Source: an uncultured Clostridia bacterium (GTDB lineage Bacteria > Bacillota > Clostridia > Oscillospirales > Acutalibacteraceae). From it: a stretch of 21,534 nt of DNA. Of this stretch, positions 6,609 through 12,963 are shown one piece after another. Both the position numbers and the translations under genes were made by a program. The number at the start of each line of letters is the position of its first letter. Position 1 is the stretch's first letter. A model generated the notes under the pieces. The model had not been told where the DNA came from and did no database searches. It was given only the letters and a program-made list of their open reading frames with translations. The stretch spans positions 1 to 21,534 of the forward strand of contig CAMJHI010000008.1 in NCBI GenBank assembly GCA_946405475.1. Reading direction: 5' to 3'.

Positions 6609-7442
6609 TTACTTGCCGTTACGACGCTTGACGATCAGCTTGTCGGAAGGCTTTTTCCGGGCTCTGGTCTTCAGGCCGAGCGCGGGCTTGCCCCACGGGG
6701 TGACCGGGCCGGGACGGCCGATCGGGGATTTGCCTTCACCACCACCGTGTGGATGGTCATTCGGGTTCATGACGGAACCGCGAACGGTCGGGCGGATGCC
6801 CATGTGACGGGTGCGGCCCGCTTTACCGATCTTGACGTTTTCGTGGTCGCCGTTGCCGACGACGCCGATGGTTGCGATGCAGGTGATGGGGACGTTTCTC
6901 AGTTCACCGGAGGGCAGACGAAGCAGGGCGAAGCCGCCTTCTTTTGCCATGAGCTGAGCGCCGTTGCCGGCTGCTCTGGCGAGCTGGCCGCCGCGGCCGG
7001 GGTAAAGCTCAACGTTGTGGATGAAGGTACCGACCGGGATGTTGAGCAGGGGCAGGGCGTTGCCGGCGATGATGTCGGCGTCAGCGCCTGCGCGAACCGT
7101 TGCGCCGACCTTGAGGCCTTCGGGAGCAAGGATGTAACGGTATTCGCCGTCTTCATACTTGACCAGCGCGATGTGCGCGGAACGGTTGGGATCGTATTCG
7201 ATGGTTTCGACCGTGGCGTTCATGCCGGTCTTGTCACGCTTGAAATCGATGATGCGATACTTTCTGCGGTTGCCGCCGCCGCGATGGCGAACGGTGATTC
7301 TGCCGTAGCTGTTGCGGCCGGACTTTTTGTTGAGGGTGGTCAGCAGGCTCTTGTGAGGAGCGACCTTGGAAAGCCCGGAATAATCTGTAACCGACATGTT
7401 ACGTCTGGCGTTCGTCGTCGGGTTATAGACCTTGATAGACAT
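6609..7442 (-). CDS. rplB: 50S ribosomal protein L2
   Basis: L2 is the largest core 50S protein and is needed for subunit association and peptidyl transferase assembly. The product is 277 residues from MSIKVYNPTTNARRNMSVTD. It shows the OB-fold and SH3-like halves and the highly conserved loop NPNDHPHGGGEGKSPIGRPG, whose histidine is close to the peptidyl transferase centre. A GTG three codons upstream is in frame but too close to the AAGGAG site; the ATG at 7440-7442 has proper spacing. A 101-nt gap separates it from rplW, wider than most gaps in this operon, with no clear structure in it. Confidence 0.98.
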   Translation of the reverse strand: MSIKVYNPTTNARRNMSVTDYSGLSKVAPHKSLLTTLNKKSGRNSYGRITVRHRGGGNRRKYRIIDFKRDKTGMNATVETIEYDPNRSAHIALVKYEDGEYRYILAPEGLKVGATVRAGADADIIAGNALPLLNIPVGTFIHNVELYPGRGGQLARAAGNGAQLMAKEGGFALLRLPSGELRNVPITCIATIGVVGNGDHENVKIGKAGRTRHMGIRPTVRGSVMNPNDHPHGGGEGKSPIGRPGPVTPWGKPALGLKTRARKKPSDKLIVKRRNGK

Positions 7443-7543
7443 AACTTTCACTCTCCTTAAAGCGGCTTTGCGGAGTATGTCTGAACTCCATACCTTACCG
7501 CCGGATTATTGTATTGGTGGTGTTTTGGTTCTGGGCGGTCCGA

Positions 7544-7843
7544 TTACATCAGGCCGTCGAAGAATTCGATGGTCTTGGAATCTTCCGTCAGGGTGACGAT
7601 CGCCTTTTTCCAGGAAGCGGTCATGCCTTCGAAGCGGCCGTAGCGGCGCAGCTTGCCCAGGCAGTTCATGGTGTTGACCTTGGCGACCTTGGCGCCCTCA
7701 AACAGGGCCTCGACCGCCTGCGCGATCTCGATTTTGTTGGCGTCCTTCGCTACGACAAAGCTGTACTTTTTGTAGGCGGCGCCTGCCATGCTTTCCTCTG
7801 TGATGAGAGGACGGATGATGATATCCTGCGGGGCCTTGCTCAT
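7544..7843 (-). CDS. rplW: 50S ribosomal protein L23
   Basis: L23 is at the tunnel exit and is the main docking point for trigger factor and SRP. The product is 99 residues with APQDIIIRPLITEESMAGA near the N-terminus and the basic loop CLGKLRRYGRFEGMTASWKK, ending in the short acidic/hydrophobic IEFFDGLM. The N-terminal motif YSFVVAKDANKIEIAQAVEA is typical. Its ATG overlaps the rplD stop as ATGA (7840-7843), so translation is coupled to rplD. Normal family length. Confidence 0.98.
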   Translation of the reverse strand: MSKAPQDIIIRPLITEESMAGAAYKKYSFVVAKDANKIEIAQAVEALFEGAKVAKVNTMNCLGKLRRYGRFEGMTASWKKAIVTLTEDSKTIEFFDGLM

Positions 7844-8463
7844 GCGTATACCTCCTCGATCTTGGCAACGGCATCCTTGAGAACGAGCATCGTGTCGCAG
7901 TTCAGAATGTCGTATACGTTCAGAGAGTTGACAACGGTCACTTTCACGCCGGCAATGTTGCGTGCGCTTCTGTAGATGACGTCATCTTTCTCGGGGAGAA
8001 CGATGAGGGTCTTCTTCGCGGTGTTGAGCGCGCTGAGCACCTTGACAACCTCTTTGGTTTTGATGGCGTCCATTTTGAAAGAATCCAGCACGACAAGCTC
8101 ATCATCGGCCACCTTGGAGGAAAGCGCGGACTTCATAGCCAGCCTTCTGACCTTCTTGTTGATGGAGCCGCCGTAGGTGCGGGGCTTGGGGCCGTGAGCG
8201 ATGCCGCCGTGATACCACTGCGGAGCTCTGGTGGAACCCTGACGGGCGCGGCCGGAGCCTTTTTGTCTCCACGGCTTTTTGCCGCCGCCGCTGACTTCTG
8301 AGCGCGTGCGGGTCGACTGTGTACCCTGACGCTGGTTTGCCAAATAATTGACAACGACGAGGTGCATGGCGGGGATGCTGGGCTCGATGGCAAAAATGCT
8401 GTCGGCAAGCTCAAGCTCGGAAACCTTTGCACCGCTGATATCAAATACTGATACGTTAGCCAT
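7840..8463 (-). CDS. rplD: 50S ribosomal protein L4
   Basis: L4 lines the exit tunnel with an extended loop and in E. coli also represses the S10 operon by acting on the rpsJ leader RNA. The 207-residue product starts MANVSVFDISGAKVSELELA. The loop at about residues 45-95 includes SEVSGGGKKPWRQKGSGRAR and GSTRAPQWYHGGIAHGP, intact relative to the family, with no obvious macrolide-resistance deletion. ATG at 8461-8463, AAGGAG upstream. Its stop overlaps rplW. If this organism uses L4 autoregulation, the long rpsJ leader at 9533-9814 would be the target; that is inference. Confidence 0.98.
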   Translation of the reverse strand: MANVSVFDISGAKVSELELADSIFAIEPSIPAMHLVVVNYLANQRQGTQSTRTRSEVSGGGKKPWRQKGSGRARQGSTRAPQWYHGGIAHGPKPRTYGGSINKKVRRLAMKSALSSKVADDELVVLDSFKMDAIKTKEVVKVLSALNTAKKTLIVLPEKDDVIYRSARNIAGVKVTVVNSLNVYDILNCDTMLVLKDAVAKIEEVYA

Positions 8464-8479
8464 TTAGTACACTCCTTCC

Positions 8480-9112
8480 TTACGCTTTCACGCTGTCTTT
8501 GATGATAACATAGCTACCCTTGGGGCCGGGGATGGCGCCTTTGATAGCGATGAGGTTGTTTTCCACGTCGATCTTGACGATGGTGAGGTTCTGAACGGTG
8601 ACTCTCTCACTGCCCAGATGACCGGCGAGCTTCTTGCCCTTGTAAACGCGGGAGGGATCGGAGCAGGCGCCCAGGGAACCGGCGTGTCTGGCCACGGGGC
8701 CGGTGCCGTGAGATTCCTTCAGGCGGCCGAAGTTCCAGCGCTTGATGGCGCCGGCGGTGCCTTTACCCTTGCTGGTGCCGGTGACGTCGACGGCTGCGCC
8801 GACTTCGAAGGTGTCGGCCTTGAGGATATCGCCGACGTTGAGGGATGCGACGTCGGACAGACGGAACTCTTTGAGAACCTTCTTCGGGGCGACGTCAGCC
8901 TTGGCAAAGTGACCCTTGAGGGGCTTGCTCAGGCGCTCGACCTTCACATCCTGGAAGCCGAGCTGAACAGCTTCGTAGCCGTCGGTTTCGACCGTCTTCT
9001 TCTGGGTGACGACGCAGGGACCTGCTTCGACCACGGTGACGGGGACGACGTTGCTGTTCTCGTCGAAGATCTGCGTCATGCCGATCTTCTTGCCAATAAG
9101 ACCTTTTTGCAT
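8480..9112 (-). CDS. rplC: 50S ribosomal protein L3
   Basis: L3 is an early-assembling 50S protein whose central loop reaches the peptidyl transferase centre. The product is 210 residues from MQKGLIGKKIGMTQIFDENS. The loop region contains the Clostridia-type HGTGPVARHAGSLGACSDPS and VYKGKKLAGHLGSERVTVQN. The reading frame extends 11 codons upstream, but AAAGGAGAAAAACAAA before the ATG at 9110-9112 and the family N-terminus fix the start. It is separated from rpsJ by 108 nt containing an AT-rich palindrome, the widest gap inside the operon. Confidence 0.98.
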   Translation of the reverse strand: MQKGLIGKKIGMTQIFDENSNVVPVTVVEAGPCVVTQKKTVETDGYEAVQLGFQDVKVERLSKPLKGHFAKADVAPKKVLKEFRLSDVASLNVGDILKADTFEVGAAVDVTGTSKGKGTAGAIKRWNFGRLKESHGTGPVARHAGSLGACSDPSRVYKGKKLAGHLGSERVTVQNLTIVKIDVENNLIAIKGAIPGPKGSYVIIKDSVKA

Positions 9113-9168
9113 TTTGTTTTTCTCCTTTCGGTTATTGGTTGGCATTCACCAACATGACCTGAAGCGAG

Positions 9169-9193
9169 CTATACTATATGGTATATAATATAG
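9169..9193 (-). repeat. AT-rich palindrome between rpsJ and rplC
   Basis: A 25-bp inverted repeat (arms ctatactata and tataatatag, 9 of 10 positions paired, 5-nt loop) lies in the 108-nt gap between rpsJ and rplC. It is far more AT-rich than its surroundings. It contains -10-like hexamers on the minus strand (TATATT, TATAGT), but the only nearby -35-like element (TTGCCT) is 20 nt from TATAGT, so a promoter is not well supported. It could be a weak mRNA hairpin or processing site. Confidence 0.45.
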
Positions 9194-9220
9194 GGAACAG
9201 GCAAATTAAGTAGGGGTTGC

Positions 9221-9532
9221 TTACAGCTTGATCTCGATTTCGACGCCCGCGGGGAGCTCGAGGTTCGTCAGCGCTTCAACGGTTTTGTTGGAGGGACGAA
9301 CGATGTCGATCAGGCGCTTGTGGGTGCGCTGCTCAAACTGTTCGCGGCTGTCCTTGTACTTGTGAACAGCACGCAGGATGGTGACGATTTCTTTTTCGGT
9401 CGGCAGCGGCACGGGGCCGGAAACCTGCGCGTTGGTGCGGCGGGCGGTTTCAACGATTTTTTCTGCCGCTTTGTCTACGAGGTTGTGATCGTAGCTCTTG
9501 AGTCTGATTCTGATTTTGTTTTTGACTGCCAT
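9221..9532 (-). CDS. rpsJ: 30S ribosomal protein S10 (NusE)
   Basis: S10 is a 30S head protein and, as NusE, pairs with NusB in transcription antitermination. The 103-residue product starts MAVKNKIRIRLKSYDHNLVD and contains the loop VSGPVPLPTEKEIVTILRAV with the usual RTHKRLIDIVRPSNKTVEAL motif, ending GVEIEIKL. The ATG at 9530-9532 is preceded by TAGGAGGCGTCATT. A longer in-frame reading was rejected because it is in the leader and lacks conservation. It is the first gene of the operon; unlike many Firmicutes, no tuf or fusA lies upstream. Confidence 0.98.
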   Translation of the reverse strand: MAVKNKIRIRLKSYDHNLVDKAAEKIVETARRTNAQVSGPVPLPTEKEIVTILRAVHKYKDSREQFEQRTHKRLIDIVRPSNKTVEALTNLELPAGVEIEIKL

Positions 9533-9814
9533 AATGACGCCTCCTAAAAATTTGGCGGGCCTCGCTTTTTGCACACGGTGCCGGGTGTTTCTACCCGTCC
9601 CATTCAAAATCCGGAAAAGCAGAACATACTTTTTCCGGCTAGTCAAAAAGCGCAAGTTCACCCAAGCCGCCCGTGAGAAAGCAGCAGATCGGGGTGAGTA
9701 CTATTTTACTAGTCGCCCGGTTCTTTGATCGGACATGCTCCACGAAAATTCCCTGCCTCGACGGGCAGCCACCTTTCGCTTCAACGCATACCTGTACACT
9801 ATTACACAGTATAC
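9533..9814 (-). promoter_or_regulatory. Long structured 5' leader of the S10 operon
   Basis: About 280 nt separate the predicted transcription start from the rpsJ ATG, with no credible gene on either strand. On the transcript, hairpins can form at 9753-9768 (CTGCC/GGCAG), 9611-9638 (CCGGAAAAG/CTTTTCCGG with a one-base bulge, followed by ATTTTG) and 9582-9597 (CGGGT/ACCCG). S10 leaders in other bacteria are regulated by ribosomal protein L4, so an autoregulatory leader is plausible. No match to a specific known leader family was recognised by eye. Confidence 0.5.
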
Positions 9815-9818
9815 TGTG
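9805..9818. promoter_or_regulatory. Perfect 14-bp palindrome over the predicted rpsJ transcription start
   Basis: CACAGTATACTGTG is its own reverse complement over all 14 bases. It begins 2 bp downstream of the -10 box and covers the expected start point (about 9814). This is a typical place for a dimeric repressor operator; alternatively it forms a small hairpin at the very 5' end of the leader RNA. No regulator gene is adjacent to indicate which protein could bind. Confidence 0.45.
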
Positions 9819-9820
9819 AC

Positions 9821-9849
9821 ATATTAACATACCTTGTTTTGAATTGCAA
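9821..9849 (-). promoter_or_regulatory. Predicted strong sigma-A promoter of the S10-spc operon
   Basis: On the minus strand, -35 TTGCAA (9844-9849) and -10 TAATAT (9821-9826) are separated by exactly 17 bp, with a TG one base before the -10 (extended -10). Directly upstream, 9853-9880 contains runs of A and T (such as aaattttttt and gttttttta on the plus strand), resembling an UP element for the RNA polymerase alpha subunit. This fits a highly expressed ribosomal protein operon. Confidence 0.8.
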
Positions 9850-9891
9850 GCCTTTTTTGAAAATTTTTTTGTTTTTTTATAACAGCAGAAA

Positions 9892-9913
9892 GAACGCGGC
9901 TTTCGCCGCGTTC
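9892..9913 (-). terminator. Rho-independent terminator after the glycosyltransferase gene
   Basis: A 9-bp perfect stem (GAACGCGGC/GCCGCGTTC) with a 4-nt loop lies 67 nt past the glycosyltransferase stop codon. On the minus strand it is followed by TTTCTGCTGTTAT, a modest T-rich tail. It ends the four-gene operon and insulates the rpsJ promoter just downstream. Confidence 0.7.
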
Positions 9914-9980
9914 AGTAGTCAGATGTCAGTAGATAGCTGATAGCGATCCTTCAGGTGCCTTTCATTCCTGATTCGCAATT
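9911..9980. repeat. Composite intergenic repeat, copy A
   Basis: The segment starts with a TCAGT-rich stretch (ttcagtagtcagatgtcag) and ends with cattcctgattcgcaatt, abutting the glycosyltransferase stop codon. The same two parts occur in the same order and orientation at 19900-20046: the left parts agree at 14 of 19 positions. The spacing between parts differs. This looks like a degenerate dispersed intergenic element; function unknown. Confidence 0.5.
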
Positions 9981-11125
9981 TAGCGGGCGGAACGCATCGC
10001 GTTGAGCATCCGCTCCGCGGTTTTGTCCCACGTAAATTTTGCCGCCTTGCGCATGGCGCTTTGGGAATAGGCGGCGTACAAAGCGGGGTCTTCGCAGATC
10101 CTGCTGATCTTTTCCGCCAGCTCCACGGGGTCGCTGCTGTGCACCAGTTCGCCGTTTTCGCCCTCGTCGATGATCTCGGGCATGGCGCACCGCGCCCGCC
10201 CCACGCAGGGCAGACCGAAGGTCATCGCCTCCACAAAGCTGATGCCGAAGCAATCGTAATGCGACGGCAGCACGAACAGGTCGCTCGCCTGCAAAAAGCC
10301 GATGAGCTCCTGTTTGCTGATAAAGCCGTGGTTGATTACGTGCTCGTCGTGCTCAAAATCGTTGCGGATACCGCAGACGTGGAAGAGGTAGGTGCGGTCG
10401 GACTGTTGGTTGAGCACCTTCACGGCGTCCATCACCAGTTCGACGCCCTTGAGCCCGAAATCCACGCCCACGAGCAGCAGATGGATCTCTTTTTTGTCGC
10501 CGATCTGTTTGGGTTGGATGTTCTGCGGCAGCGTCACGCCGTGCCAGTTCGCCCCGGCATAGACCACGTGCACCTTCTCTTTGCTCACGCCGGTGCGGCG
10601 CACCATACACTCCGCCAGCCATTCGCTCATGCACAGCACGCCCGCCGCCTGCCGGTAGATGTCGCCCACGTAGTCCGCGGCGCGGCGGTATTCCTCCACC
10701 GTGCGGCTGCGGCTGGGGTAAGGCAGCACGCCGTTTTTTTCATAGAAATCGAGCGTCAGGTCGTGCGACGCGTCGGTGTAAACGAAGTAGGGCGGCAGAT
10801 CGCCCGTTTTGCGGTAACCGCCCAGCTCGAGCAGCACGTCGTAATCCCCTGCCCCGACCTGCTCGTTGAGAATTTGAGAATTGAGCGGGTTCATCGCGGC
10901 CGGGCCGAGCCGGGACACCAGCGATTTTGCTTTCAGCGATTGCTTCACGTCGAGATGGCGCAGCAGGTTGGCGCGTTCGTTTTGCGGCGTGTAAAAGGTC
11001 GACAGGTTCAGCGGCGTGACCTCGACGCCCGGCTGCCGGTTCAGGGTTTGATAAACGCTCAGCGGCGTGCCCGACCACGAAAGCGGATCGGTCACGTCAT
11101 ACGGAGCCGCCATACAGATTTTCAT
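9980..11125 (-). CDS. GT4-type (GT-B fold) glycosyltransferase
   Basis: Cytosolic enzyme of 381 residues that would transfer a sugar from a nucleotide- or phospho-sugar donor; acceptor unknown. The N-terminal Rossmann half begins MKICMAAPYDVTDPLSWSGT, where SGTP replaces the common glycine-rich donor loop. The C-terminal half has LLVGVDFGLKGVELVMDAV (K226), the motif HGFISKQELIGFLQASD and the GT4 signature D291-x7-E299 (DCFGISFVEAMTFGLPCVG), an Asp taking the first Glu position. A GTG three codons upstream overlaps the ribosome site; the ATG at 11123-11125 follows AAGGTG. It starts 16 nt after the transporter gene, so it is probably the last gene of the same operon. No signal peptide or membrane segment is seen. 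Product specificity cannot be assigned. Confidence 0.85.
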   Translation of the reverse strand: MKICMAAPYDVTDPLSWSGTPLSVYQTLNRQPGVEVTPLNLSTFYTPQNERANLLRHLDVKQSLKAKSLVSRLGPAAMNPLNSQILNEQVGAGDYDVLLELGGYRKTGDLPPYFVYTDASHDLTLDFYEKNGVLPYPSRSRTVEEYRRAADYVGDIYRQAAGVLCMSEWLAECMVRRTGVSKEKVHVVYAGANWHGVTLPQNIQPKQIGDKKEIHLLLVGVDFGLKGVELVMDAVKVLNQQSDRTYLFHVCGIRNDFEHDEHVINHGFISKQELIGFLQASDLFVLPSHYDCFGISFVEAMTFGLPCVGRARCAMPEIIDEGENGELVHSSDPVELAEKISRICEDPALYAAYSQSAMRKAAKFTWDKTAERMLNAMRSAR

Positions 11126-11141
11126 GTTTTTCACCTTGTTT

Positions 11142-12782
11142 TTATTCGACCGGTTCGGCGGGTTCTTCCGCGTCGGCGCTCACCTGCGCCATGACCAGCT
11201 CGCGCTTTTTGCGCTCGACGTTCAGCTCTTCCAAGATCTGATCGCGGCGCTTGCCGGTGAAGTTATCGAACAGGAACACCGCGCCCGCAAGCACGTTGCC
11301 GATGAGCCCGCACAGCGAGATCGCCAAAAAGAGCTTGCCCAGCACGCCCCAGTACTTGTCGTTGGTCGGGATGCGCTTTTCGATTTCGGAAACCTTCGCT
11401 TCCTTCAGCTTGTACTTGTTGACGATCGCATCCGTTTTGTCGGTGTTGTATTTGTAATCGGAGGCGATGAGCGAAATATCGTAAAGGTTGCGCTGCACCA
11501 GGCTGCTGACCTTGGTGATGATGTTGGAAGCGGAGCTCAAGATGCCGTCGCTGCGGATCTGGGTGCCGAAATGGCGGTAGCCGTACCACTCCATGTAGTC
11601 GGTCGAATCGGCGATGATGATCTTTTTCGCCGCGCCCTGCGCCGCGTTGGGCATGCCCGCCAGACCGAGGCAGGCGCCGATCACCCAGCGGAATTTGCGG
11701 ATGAAGTCGATATGCCCGCGGTCAAAGCCGCGCGAGCCCTTCGTTCTGCCGCCGAAATTGAACAGCGCCATGACCACGTAGAAGAACGACGTGTAGCCGT
11801 AGCCGCCGATCATCATGTTGCGCGCGCTGATCTTTTTGCCGACGAACGGGACCGCCGCCAGCCCGACGTAGGACAGCGCGCCGCTGATCGGGTCGATGAT
11901 GCCCTTCATGCGGAAGTCGCCCAGAATGTTGTCGTACAGGATCGGCAGCGCCTTGAACGTCACCTTGCGGATCGTTTCAAAGATCAGCGAAAGCTGGGCG
12001 ATCATGAACGGGCGGTTGTGCAGGATGGCGCTGATCGTCTCGCGGTTCCACTGCACGTGCTCCTGCTCGTTCTCGCGCTTCTTGCGCGCCAGCTCGCCGA
12101 TGGCGGCGTCGATCCGCTCGCCGGTGGTGAAATAAGGCAGATACATCGACACGATGCCCAGCACGCAGAACACCAGCGCCACGTAGAAATAGCGCCACTG
12201 CTTGCTGTGCAAATCGTCGGTCGCGCCGACGATGAACGGAATGATCCAGCCGGGCAGCATGGAGCCGACGGTGGAAGCCAGCGAAGCCAGCGTGAAAAAG
12301 CCCGCGCGGTCCTTCGGGTCGGTGCAGAGCTTGAAGCCGAGGCTCGTCATGGCAATGTCATAAAACGTGTCCGCCGCGTCAAACAGGATGCGCAGCGCGA
12401 TGATCCAGATAAAATTATAGATCGGGGTGCTGCTGGGCACGATGAACAGCAGCAGCGCCGTCAGCGCAAAGGGGATGGGCATGGTGCGCAGGGCGGCGCG
12501 CAGGTGGCTGATGCGCCCCTTTTGCGGCGAATCGACCCAGGCGCCCACCACGGGCGGCAGCGCAAAGCTGACCGCTGTGGCCGCGTTGTTGATGATCAGC
12601 ATCATCCGGTCGCTGATCTTGGCGAAATCGCGGCCGAACTTGTCGCTGTAGGTGTCCATGACGTCGCGGCTCATGGCGCTGCCAAGGGAACCGCCGGCGT
12701 AGCCGAGCTGTTCCTTCATGGACGCGGAGGAACAGGAAAACGTCTTGTCACGCAGGGCAACGGCTTTTTCTTTTAAGCTCAT
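11142..12782 (-). CDS. GPH-family (MelB-like, MFS_2) sugar transporter
   Basis: Predicted 546-residue inner-membrane symporter for glycosides, pentosides or hexuronides, probably driven by Na+ or H+. Family clues are GYAGGSLGSAMSRDVMDTY near the N-terminus, FDAADTFYDIAMTSLGFKLC in the first half, and IADSTDYMEWYGYRHFGTQI in the second half, which matches the ADxxDYxEwxxGxR signature of MelB relatives. Many hydrophobic stretches alternate with charged loops, in line with about 12 membrane helices. It is longer than most GPH proteins (about 450-500), with an insertion before the last helix (YKYNTDKTDAIVNKYKLKEA) and a charged C-terminal tail ending EEPAEPVE. ATG at 12780-12782 follows AAAGGAG. 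The neighbouring cytosolic glycosidase supports import of an oligosaccharide or glycoside. Confidence 0.85.
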   Translation of the reverse strand: MSLKEKAVALRDKTFSCSSASMKEQLGYAGGSLGSAMSRDVMDTYSDKFGRDFAKISDRMMLIINNAATAVSFALPPVVGAWVDSPQKGRISHLRAALRTMPIPFALTALLLFIVPSSTPIYNFIWIIALRILFDAADTFYDIAMTSLGFKLCTDPKDRAGFFTLASLASTVGSMLPGWIIPFIVGATDDLHSKQWRYFYVALVFCVLGIVSMYLPYFTTGERIDAAIGELARKKRENEQEHVQWNRETISAILHNRPFMIAQLSLIFETIRKVTFKALPILYDNILGDFRMKGIIDPISGALSYVGLAAVPFVGKKISARNMMIGGYGYTSFFYVVMALFNFGGRTKGSRGFDRGHIDFIRKFRWVIGACLGLAGMPNAAQGAAKKIIIADSTDYMEWYGYRHFGTQIRSDGILSSASNIITKVSSLVQRNLYDISLIASDYKYNTDKTDAIVNKYKLKEAKVSEIEKRIPTNDKYWGVLGKLFLAISLCGLIGNVLAGAVFLFDNFTGKRRDQILEELNVERKKRELVMAQVSADAEEPAEPVE

Positions 12783-12802
12783 ACTTGGTTCTCCTTTTCT
12801 TA

Positions 12803-12961
12803 GGAACCTCTGAAGATTCGACGCGTTCAGATTGCGAAGAGATTTTTTCGCCAGGTGAAACAAAAAGCGGAGTGAATACTTGGTGTATTGACGAGCATTT
12901 TTGTGAAAGCTGACGGAAAAAGATCCAGCAAGATGAACGCACGAGAATGTTCAGAGGTGAC
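12803..12961. repeat. Full-length imperfect palindrome (MITE-like or structured RNA element)
   Basis: Almost the whole gap between the glycosidase stop and the transporter ribosome site is one long imperfect inverted repeat. Outer arms at 12806-12829 and 12934-12958 match at about 20 of 25 positions (both end in acctctgaa... ...gcgttca). The pairing continues inward: 12832-12867 with 12897-12933, then 12869-12880 with 12885-12898, to an apex near 12883. The transcript would fold into a hairpin of about 75 bp. No open frame of note and no transposase lies inside. The form fits a miniature inverted-repeat element; a clear target-site duplication was not found. Confidence 0.65.
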
Positions 12962-12963
12962 CA

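Noticed and set aside
6444..7460. 338-codon open frame on the plus strand opposite rplB and rpsS
   Set aside because: Antisense to highly conserved ribosomal genes and without any recognisable protein features.
9611..9638. Hairpin in the rpsJ leader as a complete terminator
   Set aside because: Only ATTTTG follows the stem and a bulge weakens it; a full terminator here would silence an essential operon, so it is kept only as a possible attenuator.
9725..9940. 71-codon plus-strand frame in the S10 leader and promoter region
   Set aside because: No ribosome site, low-complexity translation of A/T tracts, and it crosses the promoter and terminator of flanking operons.
11067..12776. 569-codon open frame on the plus strand, antisense to the transporter gene
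   Set aside because: Composition is dominated by His, Arg, Asp and Ala in an order with no recognisable domain; it has no ribosome site and mirrors the GC-rich third codon positions of the transporter gene.
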